Below are positions 11,022-22,492 of a DNA stretch of 64,000 nucleotides, piece after piece. Position 1 is the stretch's first letter. Every line of letters begins with the position of its first letter. The notes beneath the pieces were generated by a model. That model worked only from the letters and a program-made list of their open reading frames with translations. It was not told the DNA's origin and searched no databases. The position numbers were made by a program, and so were the translations under genes. This DNA comes from Asterella californica (lineage: Eukaryota; Streptophyta; Marchantiopsida; Marchantiales; Aytoniaceae), in contig JAYKYS010000019.1 of NCBI GenBank assembly GCA_036924285.1, forward strand, positions 620,001 to 684,000, read 5' to 3'.

Positions 11022-11833
11022 ATGTAAGTTTCGAACATAATCCCATGAAGAATTCTTTTTTTGTATATTATGTATTGAATTCTGAAAGAAATATATTGTG
11101 CGTGTTACCAGTTGTGTTTAGTGTTTGCAGGTCTATTGATAGTGAAGATACTCAACAAATATCTTCTGGAGGAGATGATGACAGATGGTCTACAAACAGA
11201 CTATGGCAACTACTGAAATGTTATAAAGTGATCAAGGTGGATCAGCTTCACAACGGGAATCTGAAACTGAAGCACTGGCATCAGTTAACAGAAAAGGTGA
11301 ACAAAGAACCTTTCACAAACATGGTAGTCAACTTCAAACAGGTTAGAAACAAGATTGACTATCTCCGGAAAATGTTCATGATGGAAAAGAGGAAACAGAA
11401 TAGTACAGGTTCCATTGACTCTACGTGGGAATTCTATGATATGTGCTATGATCTGTTTGGGAGTTCCAGCAAGGTGGTTGGAGTTCCAAATGGCGTAGAC
11501 AATGGTATTAGTTCTGGATCAGTACCATTTGTGGATCTAAATGCTTTTCCTTCACCAGCACATCCTACACCTGAGTCTACTCGTATACGATCAGAAGAAG
11601 CTATGACTCAGCCATCACCGAACAGTCCTGATCCATCACCACAAATCAACCACCGGGGTGTTACTGGCCAATCTTCTAAACGTTATAAGAGATCACCAAG
11701 TTCTAGCTTGGCGTCAGCTCTTGATCGATTCACTGAAGCTTACAAATCAAAAACAGAGGTCGATGCACAGACTGCATCTATGTTAAAGGAGATTCTAGAG
11801 CTCAAGAAACGGCAATTATTTTCTTCTCCATGA
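11022..11833 (+). CDS. Myb/SANT-like (trihelix-type) protein of a PIF/Harbinger transposon
   Basis: This is the second, DNA-binding protein typical of PIF/Harbinger elements, which partners the transposase. The start is inferred. An intron with GTAAGT donor at 11024 and TTTGCAG acceptor ending at 11130 joins AT to G, creating an ATG across the junction followed by SIDSEDTQQ. Without splicing, the open frame runs back through intron-like sequence and has no ATG-started N-terminus outside it. The Myb/SANT-like domain lies near the N-terminus (DDDRWSTNRLWQLLKCYKV, then VNFKQVRNKIDYL and STWEFYDMCYDLF). A Pro/Ser-rich linker follows, then a charged C-terminal helix (SMLKEILELKKRQLF). Spliced length would be about 234 residues. 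The gene converges on the transposase with 29 bp between stop codons. The family is fairly sure; the start is tentative. Confidence 0.75.
11024..11130 (+). other. predicted 107-bp intron
   Basis: The donor GTAAGT follows CATCAT, and the acceptor is TTTGCAG. The interior is AT-rich with a T-run. Removing it places the downstream SANT-like frame behind an ATG formed by the exon junction (AT|G). This is seen in sequence; splicing itself is inferred. Confidence 0.6.
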
Positions 11834-11862
11834 ATATTCTTTTCAACAGGTAATCATACCTT

Positions 11863-13206
11863 CTATTGATGATCACACCAGTATTTGTAAAGTGCTTGTC
11901 GTACTAGCTTTCCTTCTCGAGTTCGAATGTTGTTGATGTTCTCTTGTATGTTCAAGAAGGGTTGTCCGTCTTGAAATGGTTGATAGTCCATAAGATCAGA
12001 TAGACGATCAGTTATACTGAGTTGTATCCCATTGTTGTTGATGAAGTTGTGAAGCATTACTATAGCCATAAGACATGTAGGTACCTCTTCTAACTTCATA
12101 GGCATTCCACCGTCTAGAACTCGCCACCTCTTCTTTAGTAGACCAAAAGTATGTTCAATACGTACTCGAGCTCTCCTTAGACTACGATCATATTCTCCTT
12201 CATCTCCTTGACCATACTGATAGTCAAATGCTTTTTGCAGAAAAGGTGCAAGTGGATATGCAGCATCGCCCACAATGTATGGTTTCACTTGGATGCTCCT
12301 TTCTCCATGCTGAAGTCTTGAGTTGTTGCTTGATGATGCAGACGGAAGTGGTAGATTCAACATAGGTTCTTCGTACAATAGGTTGTTGGTGAACTTGTAC
12401 CACAAGGAAGACACTCGAAGATGACTAGCGTCGTGTTGTGATCCAGGAAGAAGAAAAGCTACGTCAAGAAAGTTTCGATCTGCATCGCACACTCCTTGGA
12501 GTAGAATAGAATGATAGTGATGTCTGTTCCAATATTCTGCTGGATGAAATCGCTGTCTTGGTTTTCTAGCCAGCTTGATGTGACATCCATCTATTGCACC
12601 AAACATTAGTGGTAATTTTGATAGAGACTGAAACTTACTGATGATATTCTGTAGTCGTTGACCTCTTGGTAATCCAACAAACTTTGAGAATAGTTTTTCT
12701 CTGCTAGCTAAGATGCGACAGATGATGTCTGTATACTTGATGACTGTCGATCGTCCCACATGAAATTTATCAGATATTTCTAGCAACGTCGTATTATGTG
12801 CAAGTCTGTATATAACAACAGCCACTGAATGTTCTAAATCCATTCGTTTACGTGCTAAACTCCACTCAGGTATAATAGGCATGTATGGATCTATGAGCTC
12901 AACTAACTTACAAAATAAAGTATGACTCATTCTGAATCTCAAGTGCCATTGATGATCTCTATCGATTTGCGGGAGAGTCCAAACTTCATGTAAAAGAGCT
13001 TCCCACCATGTACCCGCTTTTGGAAAAATCCACCACTGTCTTCTTCTTGGGTGACTCGTAACGGATGAAGTCAGAGAAGAAATTAATACAGGAACAAATG
13101 AATCTTCAGACCCTCCTTGTAAACAAGTGATCCATGTATCTAAATCATCGATGTTCCAGTCGTCTAAGTTCAGAAGTAAGAGCATGCAGAACTCCAGTAC
13201 ATCCAT
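11863..13206 (-). CDS. PIF/Harbinger transposase (DDE superfamily 4 type)
   Basis: The 447-codon frame is uninterrupted from ATG at 13206 to TAG at 11863. The N-terminal part contains a helix-turn-helix-like segment (TLLEISDKFHVGRSTVIKY). The catalytic core shows the first Asp in FGAIDGCHIKL, then HYHSILLQGVCDADRNF and PGSQHDASHLR, the second Asp in IVGDAAYPL, and the Glu in RVRIEHTFGLLKKRWRVL. A LMAIVMLHNF helix follows near the C-terminus. The length and motif order are usual for Harbinger/HARBI1-like nucleases, which cut and paste their element together with the SANT-like partner encoded convergently at 11022-11833. No stop or frameshift is visible, so the copy may be young or under constraint. 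Terminal inverted repeats were not located. Confidence 0.93.
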   Translation of the reverse strand: MDVLEFCMLLLLNLDDWNIDDLDTWITCLQGGSEDSFVPVLISSLTSSVTSHPRRRQWWIFPKAGTWWEALLHEVWTLPQIDRDHQWHLRFRMSHTLFCKLVELIDPYMPIIPEWSLARKRMDLEHSVAVVIYRLAHNTTLLEISDKFHVGRSTVIKYTDIICRILASREKLFSKFVGLPRGQRLQNIISKFQSLSKLPLMFGAIDGCHIKLARKPRQRFHPAEYWNRHHYHSILLQGVCDADRNFLDVAFLLPGSQHDASHLRVSSLWYKFTNNLLYEEPMLNLPLPSASSSNNSRLQHGERSIQVKPYIVGDAAYPLAPFLQKAFDYQYGQGDEGEYDRSLRRARVRIEHTFGLLKKRWRVLDGGMPMKLEEVPTCLMAIVMLHNFINNNGIQLSITDRLSDLMDYQPFQDGQPFLNIQENINNIRTREGKLVRQALYKYWCDHQ

Positions 13207-15190
13207 TATTGATAATTATAAAGAATAAGTTTGTTCTGCAAAAAAGTTTATATGTTAAAAAGAATACATTGTTTATGAGCATTTGAGTTATATCAACTAT
13301 GATTAAGAATAATCCTTTATGTACCAAGTGAAAGCAAAAAAAACCAAAAATAAATGCAAAGCATGAACAAGCGAAAGAAAAACACACCAACCAAGAGAAA
13401 GGAAGAATGATCCGTACCTGAAGCACCTGAAGGTAGACTGTGTAGAATGAAACGAAAACAACGATTATAAGTAAGATTCGGAGTATGGAACAAGTTACAT
13501 CCGGTAGTACCCCGCAGGCCGGTGTCATTCCAAGAAAATATAATTTCAGTTGTTACCTCTCATCGCACGTACGTAACTCCTTTAATACCGGCTATGCAGG
13601 GTCGAGGGAGTCTAGTGGGGAGTGACAGGTTTCGCGAGAATAAGACTCCGGAGTGATGATGGCTCTCCGGAGCCTTCCGGGAAACGGAGAACCCCTCCCC
13701 ATGTGACCGTAGCCTGACTCTCCCCTCGTGCTTGCCCTCCCAACTTCACGCATGCGTATCGAAGAACGATCGATGATGGATCATGGATGGGACCAGTGTC
13801 GCTTTCTCTTCTCTGCCATACCTTCTCTCCATGCCATTGAAAGCTCCACGTGAGTTTGGTCAAGCTCTCTGTGCACCCATGACTCATGACTCATGACGCA
13901 TGGGCCATGACCATTGTCTCCAGTGGCATTCAAGCATGCATGGACGCCATGCTGCCAACCATGGTACGGGGACGTGTCATGTCAGCAACAGCACGCTGGC
14001 GTGGGCGACTCGGCCGGCCTTCCGCACGCTGCGGCTGGTCACGCCATTCTCCACACTCCTGCCTGCCACGCTCCTTACCTGGGCACACTGCGCTTTGCAC
14101 CACTCGGTAACACTATACTCGGTTTTTCACATACTAGAGCTACTGATAGCGTGGCTTAGCCCCGGTGTTTCTTTTCGAGGTGTTAGTTGGTTAGCCCTTC
14201 GGGTCTTTGTTTTCTTTGTAAGCTTGATGGGTATTTCCATCCTTTTTGCTATTCATTGCGTTGCGTGTTCTTTTTTAATTTTTTCCCTATTATACAACGG
14301 ATCGTCTTGCCCAGTTCCGTCGGTGCTCGACTCCGTCGTTCCCCTTTCCGGAGGACAAGTAGGATATTGTCTTGATCGGTGACTCTTCTCCGTTTCATAC
14401 CTGGATATTAGCAACTTCCAGTTAAACCGCTCTCTAAGGCCCCATACGCACCTGAATGGTTTGTTGAACACTAAAATTTCAAATAAAATTATGGAAGTAT
14501 ATTTTACTATATAATAATCTATATATTTTCACGGTTTCCATTCGCTCAGACCTACAAAAAGACTTTATTTCTTCTTTCCACAAAGGCGGGAAAATTGATA
14601 CGTGACATATTTGACAGCCGTATGAAGTACCCACGAGTGATGTGGCAGCAGTCTTAATATTCGAACCATTCTCCTTCTTTTCCAGTCGAATTCTCGTTGA
14701 CTATTTCTGTTGATCTTCGTACGATATCTCTTTTACCCACGTGGCGAATGTCTAGTAAATCTTTGTCCCGAAAAGCTGGAACTAACCTCCGAGTACCCGT
14801 TTAAATTCCAGAATAAATATAGAATATTCTCTTTTGTTTATTCGACAGAGAAACAAAAAACTTGTGCACACATACTCTATATATCCAACCTAACTCTCCT
14901 GATAAACTAACAGACAAAAACCGGCAAGTGCGCATGGTTGCTAAAGCCTTTGTCTTCTTGGATGGAATAATAATAGAGGCATTTTCCTCAGTTCGTTAGG
15001 CGAGCGCCAGGGCTAGAAATATCGGCGAGCGTGGATGAAGAAATTTTTGGCAGTATGTACTAATCTTGTTTTCTTTGTGGCCATGATTACCAGAACTTGA
15101 AACAGATTCGAATTAACGATGATGATTATCTTTACCGGCTCTTGGCGTTATGACCCGTTCGTTCTGCTGCACGTAAACACGATAAAATAC
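13207..15190. other. non-coding stretch
   Basis: The DNA upstream of the transposase is AT-rich to about 13500. A GC-richer patch follows (13600-14150), with many CATG tetranucleotides and a short CATGACT repeat near 13877. AT-rich DNA continues to 15190. Frames of up to 160 codons in the GC-rich patch show no domain and overlap on several frames, so I treat them as chance. Confidence 0.5.
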
Positions 15191-15588
15191 ACTCCACGAC
15201 AAAAAAATCTCCTCCGGTTTTCACAATGGACGAGAGAGAGGGACAGTCCTTTGCTAACGCAACAGCCGAAACCGTATATTGATGGATAAAACCGGTTATT
15301 ACCTACTACAGCGGGATATTTACCGGTAACTCAAGACTTTCTTCTAAGCAGTGGCCAAGAGGTGAGCAAAGAGCTATTAACTAATAACAGATTCAAACTT
15401 GAAAGCACGTGAAGTCCACCACCGTTCCCCAAAACGGAGTCAATCTTCGAGTGAACTGATGTTTTCGTATTACTGGCAATATTATTTATAAATATATATT
15501 TATAATATTACGTGGTGGAGATTTTGTCGTGCGACTCCAGCCGGGAACACAGTTTCACTGAGTGCTCCCGGCAAAAAGACTCCACGAC
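15191..15588. repeat. inverted-repeat element candidate with adjacent hairpin
   Basis: CTCCACGACAAAA...TCTCCTCC at 15192-15215 is mirrored by GGTGGAGATTTTGTCGTGCGACTCC at 15514-15538 with a few mismatches, enclosing about 300 bp of AT-rich DNA. Directly to the right, 15526-15588 forms its own hairpin from GTCGTG, GCCGGGA, TCCCGGC and CTCCACGAC. It could be a non-autonomous DNA transposon with a duplicated end. No target duplication was identified. Confidence 0.45.
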
Positions 15589-15654
15589 CATCGGCCCCGC
15601 GATGAGGTAGGGCGACGACGGCCCTTACTTTATCGACTGATCTGACGGCTAGAC

Positions 15655-15885
15655 CTCGACCCCGGTTCGGTTAAAACCGGTTTCAAAAAGCTTGAACTGA
15701 AGCGTTGAATTGAGGAAAAATTGAACTTAAACCGAAACCAAACAGAACCGTTTCAACATAAAATTTTACAAGTCAACCCATTTAAACCACGAAACCAATA
15801 ACCGAATCATTCAAAATAATCTGAACCTGAACCACTTTAAACCAAACTGTATAAATAGTGGTTCGAACCGTTTAAATATTTTAAT
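15655..15885. repeat. degenerate AACCGGTT/GGTTCG-rich repeat
   Basis: Motifs such as GGTTCGGTTAAAACCGG, AAACCGAAACC, GAACCGTTTCAA and GGTTCGAACCG recur on both strands, so the region can fold on itself. Similar AACCGAACC-type sequence is known from non-autonomous plant DNA transposons. The classification is tentative. Confidence 0.45.
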
Positions 15886-18119
15886 AAAAAATTAGTTGAA
15901 TTCAAAAAATTCACAAAATAGAATGTGAGATTACAAAGTGCTTGTTTTTTAAGTTCGATCATGATTATCGCTCAGTATATAATCTATGAAATCATCTTCT
16001 AAGACAATTTCTTCTAAATCTAGATCTAATGTTTCATACGAATTATGAAAATCTTCAAACAATGCTATCTCATATGTCTGGAGTGTATCTAACCATGATC
16101 TTATACACGTTTCAGCCTTGAATGTGAAGACATGCACGATCATCAAATGTTACTTTAGTGGTAGAGTTAACTTCTTCTGAAGCTACCGAAGATGATGATA
16201 TGACAAGATAATCACAAGCCATCTAGTACATCTGAACTAGAGGATACTTACTGCAGGACCACCACTGAAGGAGAGTAACATCTGTTTTGCACAAGGTAGT
16301 TTCAAAAAATGCTCAACTTTAAAACGTGAATATGAAACAGATGTGATTGAATCCACATCGAGAATACTCTATTGGTTGATATGAGAATCTTGCGTAGCAT
16401 AAAAAATTTTGATCAATCATTTTGATGTAGCAAAAACAGAACAAAAATGAAGACTTCTAACAAATAATACATTATAGAGATAGAAAGATACTTCAGATCA
16501 AGAAAACCAGCAATACAAGCTGGAATAGACTGAGATTATCTTGATACTTGATCAAGTAGTGCAGACAATGATTACTAGCCTCTTGATGCACGTTGTCGTA
16601 TTGTTGCACGTGAAAGTTGTGTCTGAGAATACACGAGATATCTGGCTGTAAAAGTTATGTGCGGTAAGAACTCAAGCAAAAATGCACAAGTAGAGAGAAG
16701 TGAAGTATCCAACCTTGTTCCTTAATCGCAAGAACAACGCGAACCAATGAACGCGAATCAATGAACCAACCTTAATCCAATTTATTACACCTTTATATGT
16801 ATAAAGGTTTACAAGACAGACTTTGGAGGTATGTAGAATCCTCACAAGTACTTCAACCTTATAATTTCTCAATCCAGATGTGTAGCTCCCTAAAAATCTA
16901 TCCAACTGTGCCCAAATCATCCAAAATGGACTAAAAAGTTATGATCACCCAAAGGACTCATTATTACGCTCCTGGAAAACACGCTGGTCCAACTTCTCTT
17001 GTCAGAAAATTACTCCACATGTTTCTTGAATCTTGAATTTATCAATTCTAATAGAAAGTACTCAGAAAATACTCTCTGGTGGTACTTTATACTCTCCAAT
17101 CCGTCCTCTATACGAAAGGTTACAGCCGTCTCAAGTAAAAAATCTCTTTCAAAAAAGAAAGTGCGTGAGGTCTCTTGCACTTCTGTTCCTAAGTGTAAAA
17201 GTCTCTCGAAACTTCAAAGGACTACTGCTTCCTCAATACGACTCCAAATTTAGTGATTTTGGTTTTGCTGGAAAGTCACAAAAAAACTTATCCAACGGTA
17301 TCAAGAATTCCTCAAACTGATCACTACAGATTAAACTGCAGCTCTCTGAATACCTCAAAATACTTTCAAGTGTAAAAATGCGCGAGCCCTCACGAGTTAT
17401 TTTGTTTTCTAAGCTTTTTCTCCTTCACTGAAGTGTGCGAGCCCTCGCACACTTCCCTGACCTAAAGTAAGTTCATTGTTGATTGTCTCCAACCTTGACC
17501 CAAAATCCAATCCAAAACTAATGAAAATTTAGAAATTCCACACTAAATGATCATCATGAGGTCTCCTTAATTATCAAAGCACCCCACTTGAAAATAACAA
17601 TTGTCACACCACATGTTGTTTGCACAGTCAGTACATCCAAGTCCACGTCATAAGCAATCTAACCTTGACAAATCATCCAAAATGTCACATTAGCATTCTA
17701 ACATATCGTCAGTTATCACATCATCCTTTTTGTGCCACATCAGCTTTTCTCAGTGCCATGTCAGCATCATGGAATTGTAAACCTTAAATCTTCAATCCCG
17801 CGTAACTCCTTACCTGTAGCTCGATTCGTTATGATCCAAGAACTAATTTTCATCTATGCATGAGCTTACGTGATGGTGATGTCAAATTTCCATTTCAGAT
17901 AAGTTGCATAGAATTCCTTGCACCAAAGATAAATACGTAAGGAGTAGACTGACATCTCATATGACCTCATTGTTGTCTCATCTATCCTCATCATCGTCAT
18001 CCTTAATGCCTTCAAACCTGAACTCTACATCGAGATCTTCAAAATCTAGATGCACACAGAGCTCATGAATTCTTTGAGAGGTGTGAGGTGAAGTTGTCGC
18101 TTACAATTGCACAACCTCC
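15886..18119. other. AT-rich non-coding stretch
   Basis: No gene was recognised. A 65-codon minus frame at 15949-16146, with an acidic C-terminus, is the only compositionally odd one, and I do not support it as a gene. A perfect hairpin is listed separately at 17431-17454. Confidence 0.5.
17431..17454. repeat. perfect 11-bp inverted repeat with 2-nt centre
   Basis: AAGTGTGCGAG, then CC, then CTCGCACACTT. A related but imperfect GCGCGAGCCCTCACGAG occurs about 50 bp upstream. The role is unknown. Confidence 0.8.
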
Positions 18120-18735
18120 AAGGTAATGTGAAGAGCGAGCATGGACATCCACCAATCGTGAAGCATTGGTAAAAGCATGCAACAAGATTCCAAGAGAATG
18201 ATGTCTTGAAGAAGATATTGGTCATAATAAATAAATGAGAAGATAAGAACTGTCCAAAATCATTAGACAGATTGAACAACACACAATTCAGTTATAAGTT
18301 ATATGTCGGTAGAGCTTATGACATATCAGCAGTCGATCATGCCGGTCGAAGAACACGTTTCAACATGGAGTGTGCTGCTTTGGGAGAACAACTTGACGAG
18401 AGAAGAACTTCTTGCGATCTGAATTTGGCAACTAGAGCGAAGATCTAAGGACGTGCAGATTGATCTCTATAGATTAAAGGAGGCTCGACTATGGAACAAG
18501 GTTAGATTCGATAAGCAACATCGACTGAGGTCTAAGATAATTCAAGAGGGTGATTGGATTCTTGTTTACGACAATAGTTCAGATAACCAACATAGCATTT
18601 TACGGAGGTTCTCAAAGTGAGATGTGCGTCATATGTGATAGACGAGGTATACAACAATGCAATCTATAGATTACAAGAGCTCAATAAAGTGAATTTGAAG
18701 GTGCATGTTGCAAGAAAAAGATGAAGATCTTCACA
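18120..18735 (+). pseudogene. pol: decayed family-A pol fragment (integrase C-terminal part)
   Basis: The sequence aligns by eye with 1195-1750 of element A. It covers the GAGCGAGCATGGACATCCACC region (SERGHPP), then the equivalents of MPIEEHV, LTREELLAI, the RLRPREI-like region and the DNSLDNQHS stretch. Several stops and frameshifts interrupt it (for example TGA where element A has CGA at 18421), and a gap removes the middle. It is an old, non-functional relative of element A. Confidence 0.8.
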
Positions 18736-18930
18736 CTACGAAATAACTGTCAGTCATTATCTTCCTTACGCACCCATATCGGCAAACAACTTCCTCTAGA
18801 ACAAATTTGCAAACTTCTTGGGTCGACTTCATTTGAAGTGCTCTCCCTTTCACTTGGTTTGATAAATCCTCCCTAGAAAGAACAAGATATCTCATATGTC
18901 ACAATCTTGCTAGCAAGGTCATCAAGTCCA
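18736..18930. other. unassigned flank before the L1 LTR
   Basis: Nothing was recognised. It is the DNA into which the L1 LTR starting at 18931 appears to have inserted. Confidence 0.5.
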
Positions 18931-21900
18931 TGTGGTGCCCACAATTTACAGGATTCACGAATTTTTGAAATTTTTAAGGTTAATAACTTGTTTGTATAAC
19001 TCAAGAAGCTTTGTTACTTAAGATTACGGCTTCCTTAGAAAGAAGATGATCTTACAATCCGTTTCGCAAGAAGAAGTTGACTTCTTTGGAAGACGCCGTC
19101 TTCCGAGAAGCGTCTTCTCAGTTGTGAAGACGGAAGACGACGGAAGACGGAAGACACATATCTTCCGGAAGACAGCGACCGCAGAAGCCTAACCGCGTAT
19201 TCCCCAGTCAAGAAGTAGGTGTACCTACCAGGTAGCACCAAGGTAGTAGGTAGGGTCAGGAAGGTCAGGTAGGTCGAGAACTCCTAAACTGCGCGAGAAG
19301 ATACGAAGGAGGCGCATTAGCACAGGAACACTACCGCTTCCCGCATCGAGGTCATTTGTGCCTAGAAGATCGAATTGGGAGTTGATCAAATTGAGTGAGG
19401 AGGACCAGCAGAGTGAAATCGAGTAGAGTAAGGATCGATTCGCAGTTAGAGAGAAGGCGAGGACGAAATTCTAGGGAGTAGGAAGCACCATCGAGCTGAA
19501 GGAGTCTTCTGTAGACTCCTTCAGCTAAGGACGACTGAGAAGAATCAGAGGTGGAGTCTTGTTTGATTGGGGAGTGACAAGACATTGACGGCAGCATCAG
19601 CTCTGTGGAGTCGCATTGGAGCTGGAATCGGAGCCGGAAGCACGCAGAAGACTGAAGATTACTACGGAAGCAGACAAAAGACTGTTTGAGGTTCTTCCCA
19701 TGTTCTCTTCTCTTCCTACCGCTTCTCGTCTCTTGTTCAGTATCCCCCGCGCTTCCCCGGTTGTTTGCAGACAAACCAATCGATCGTTTCCTCACCCCGC
19801 ATTTTCCTTCTGTGAAATTGGGCGCGAAAGCGCTGCCCAATTTTTGACAGTCATCTTCTAGCTTCTTCCCAAAACTATAATCAAGCTTCCCTGTCCGTCG
19901 TTCTCAAATTCGATCCCGCAACTATCAATTTTCCTACCCTACCGACCTCTACTCCCGAATCTCTGAACAGAAGACGCTTTGGAAGATCTGAACATCTTCG
20001 GAAGACGCTTCTGAATCCTGAACATCTTCGGAAGACGCTTCTGGATGTGTGAAGTCTTCGGAAGACGACTGTGGTAATTCTTATCGAGAGAGGCTTGTAC
20101 GAATCCTGAGTGACTTGGTGAGTTGTTTGTTGTTTTGAGAAGCTGAAAGTTGGGAACCAGGCCTGTGCCTCCCGATCTTCCAAGCTTCTCAAATCCACAT
20201 CTTCCTAGAGAGACTAGAAGACTGGAAAGGCTGGCAGAATGCGCGAGAAGACGTGAGGGTCCTTTACGGATCTCTTCTGTCCGACCCATTAGCAGCCTAT
20301 TCCTTCTTCTTCCCGAACTTAGAAGAGAGTTGTGAGAAGTCTTGCTGGCAGAATCTGGAGAGAATGGTCGAGGGTCATATCTTCTCGTCATGCAGCAAGC
20401 TTCTTCTGAGTGTGTATGAGAGGTGAGAAGTCGGAAGAACAGAGTGCGAATGTCTTGTGTCTGTTGTGAGGTTAGATTGCGTGTAGGAAGCAGAAGACAT
20501 GTGAGACCAGTGAAGGGAAGCCCGGCTTCGGGAAGTCTTCCGAGAACGTTATTAAATCGGAAGCTGTCCCGGGAGTCTTCCCAGAGGCCATTGTCACAGG
20601 AAGAAGAGCTGTCTTCCCAAGTATTCTGAGTGGAGGAAGCGACTTCCCTGGACCCCTATGAGGTCACCATGGCTCCCAGTGTCGAACTAGTGCCTCAGAA
20701 GAGCGAGGAAGCACAAGTCGACCCAGCTTCCCAGAAGAGCTTCCGTCTTCCGAAGCAACAGCAACAGAGCCAACGACGAATGTTGAGGAGGAAGCCACCT
20801 CAATGACACCCGAGGTATTCGTAGGGCTTCCCAACTTATCAGAAGCCGAGTTAGGAGTTTAGGTAGGAGCAGATCAAATGGAGATTGCATCCGAGCAGTT
20901 AGAGTAGACAGCAAAGCGCAGAAGATAAGTTGACTTGTTCAAACTTAGTAAGAACCGAACATGCTATCTTAGGAGGTGGCAGTTTTAGTATAATATTAGA
21001 TAGGTGACCATGTGGCAGAGTAGGCAGCGTAGGAATAGTAAGGTGGATGGCTAATTAGGAAAGGGAACTGCTTGCATGTGGGGTGACAGCCTTCTGACAG
21101 CGCCCATCTCTCCTTGGTTGTAGTCGAGGATTGGAGAGGATCCTCTCTGCACCTCAAGGCAGATGCATAAGTAGGATTGTAGAGTAGGATTTCACACACA
21201 TTATACACACAACACAGGAGGCGCATTTGTAAACACACTACTGTGCGCACTATGCACACACTACATCCGATGTTAGAGACATATGAATAGATTGGGATTA
21301 CCCCTGAGGGGTCTGCATGCTTGTTGTCAGCAGTGGCTCGAAGATGTAGATGGAGATAGTGGACAGTTTAGGAGCAGGGAACGGCATCCTCGTGTAGTCC
21401 TGCTGGCTAAACTGGTGTGTCGAGGAGTAGGAGCAGAAAGTAGAGGGAGTGAGCTTCCCAACACCAATGTGCCTTCCGATTGCTGATTTGAGTGCAGAAG
21501 CTTTGCTTGTGTCTTCTGGGTGGTGGATTTCCTTGGATTTTCTCCCGATTGTGCATGGGAAGCATTCTTCTTGAGTGACGGTGACTGTCAGCAGTTGTGC
21601 AGATTCGCAACTTGGCTCGTCCAGTGGAGCACTTCAGATCCACGTACGGACGGTCTTATGGATAAGGGATCCCAGAAGACAGAGTAGTCGGAGCAGCGAG
21701 AGAAGAAGAAAGAAGCCTTCTTCCCACAACAGAAGATGACATCCTCAAGTAGAGGACTGTGTAACTGTACGCATATTTGTTGTCTTTCTCCCCAGACTAT
21801 TACAAGCAGGGATGGCTTGTTAGTCAGGATCCGGACTAGAAGTCTGTCGGAATCTTAATTTCTCCTTTTCATTTTGTTTCTCTCTCGTTTGGATTTTCCC

Positions 21901-22469
21901 TTCTTCCCCATCTTCTCCCATCTTCTCCATCTTCTTATCTTCTTCTAGTGAGCTTCCGAGACTTCTATTGAGCTTCCGTGAAGATGAATGTCGTTGTAGT
22001 GCTGCAGGAAGACCGTTTCCGTAGGCAGAAGCCTGGGAAGGCTACAGGAGGCATACATCATGTGATTAATCTAACCCGTTGGAATGTGACAGAGCAAGGT
22101 GTAACAGCCGTTGCTAGTCAACTTCTACGAAGCAGGAGTAGTCTTCTGGAGGTGTGAGAAGCCGAGTTGATCCCCAGAAGCCGAGAATCGCTTCGGGAAG
22201 AAGTGATCTGGAAGCAGGAAGTGTCTTCCCGAGTTTCTCTGTGGATAGTTGTGTGATATTTTAGTTAGTAGTTGTTTAGTTAGGTCCAGGGCACCTTCTG
22301 AAGGGTCTGGAAGCAGTGTGGTTTTGTGAGAAGACGGAATTTCTAGGCAAAACCCGTGTGTTTGTGTGTTTGAACAGATCTTAGAACTTAGAGCAGTGTT
22401 ACTTGTGCAAATCCTCTGTGAGAACGATATCTTTTATACTAAATAGGCAAAAGAAGTAATCATGGGACA
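18931..22469 (+). mobile_element. 5' LTR of L1, internally deleted
   Basis: It starts TGTGGTGCCCAC and ends at ...GGGACA, 23 bp before a primer binding site. It has the layout of the 5.9-kb LTR at 42814-48710. However, about 2.4 kb is missing near 20602, where sequence equivalent to about 44510 is joined directly to the end of the LTR reading frame. The GTCTTC/GAAGAC-rich palindromic block lies at about 19080-19170. Confidence 0.85.
20604..20907 (+). pseudogene. C-terminal remnant of the LTR-borne frame (L1)
   Basis: The codons match the last part of the frames at 44832-47116 and 23034-25358 (ELSSQVF, MAPSVELVPQKSEEA, a PxLSEAELGV-like segment, and EIASEQ before the stop). The N-terminal portion is lost in the LTR deletion. 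An in-frame TGA follows the VF codons and there is at least one frame change. It is non-functional. Confidence 0.8.
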
Positions 22470-22492
22470 CTACATATAGTGAGCATCATTTT

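Noticed and set aside
7650..13700. Possible terminal inverted repeats of the Harbinger element (CTCCGTTTTCC...CTCCGGAGA near 7658 and a mirrored form near 13665-13695)
   Set aside because: The match is short and gapped, is not at a recognisable end, and no 3-bp duplication was found; recorded only as a lead.
13886..14382. Overlapping frames of up to 160 codons in a GC-richer patch
   Set aside because: Three frames are open at once, there is no domain or start context, and hydrophobic residues follow base composition; treated as chance.
14436..14470. TAAGGCCCC start at 14436 as a Harbinger/Tourist end
   Set aside because: It resembles a left end, but no matching complementary end was found in the window.
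15949..16146. 65-codon acidic minus-strand frame
   Set aside because: It is short and isolated in AT-rich DNA with no homology I can recognise.
19352..20391. Frames of 105-162 codons on the minus strand of the L1 LTR
   Set aside because: They are antisense to the LTR direction, and equivalents in the other LTR copies (for example 43149-43736) are not kept in the same frame. Repeated GTCTTC words keep frames open.
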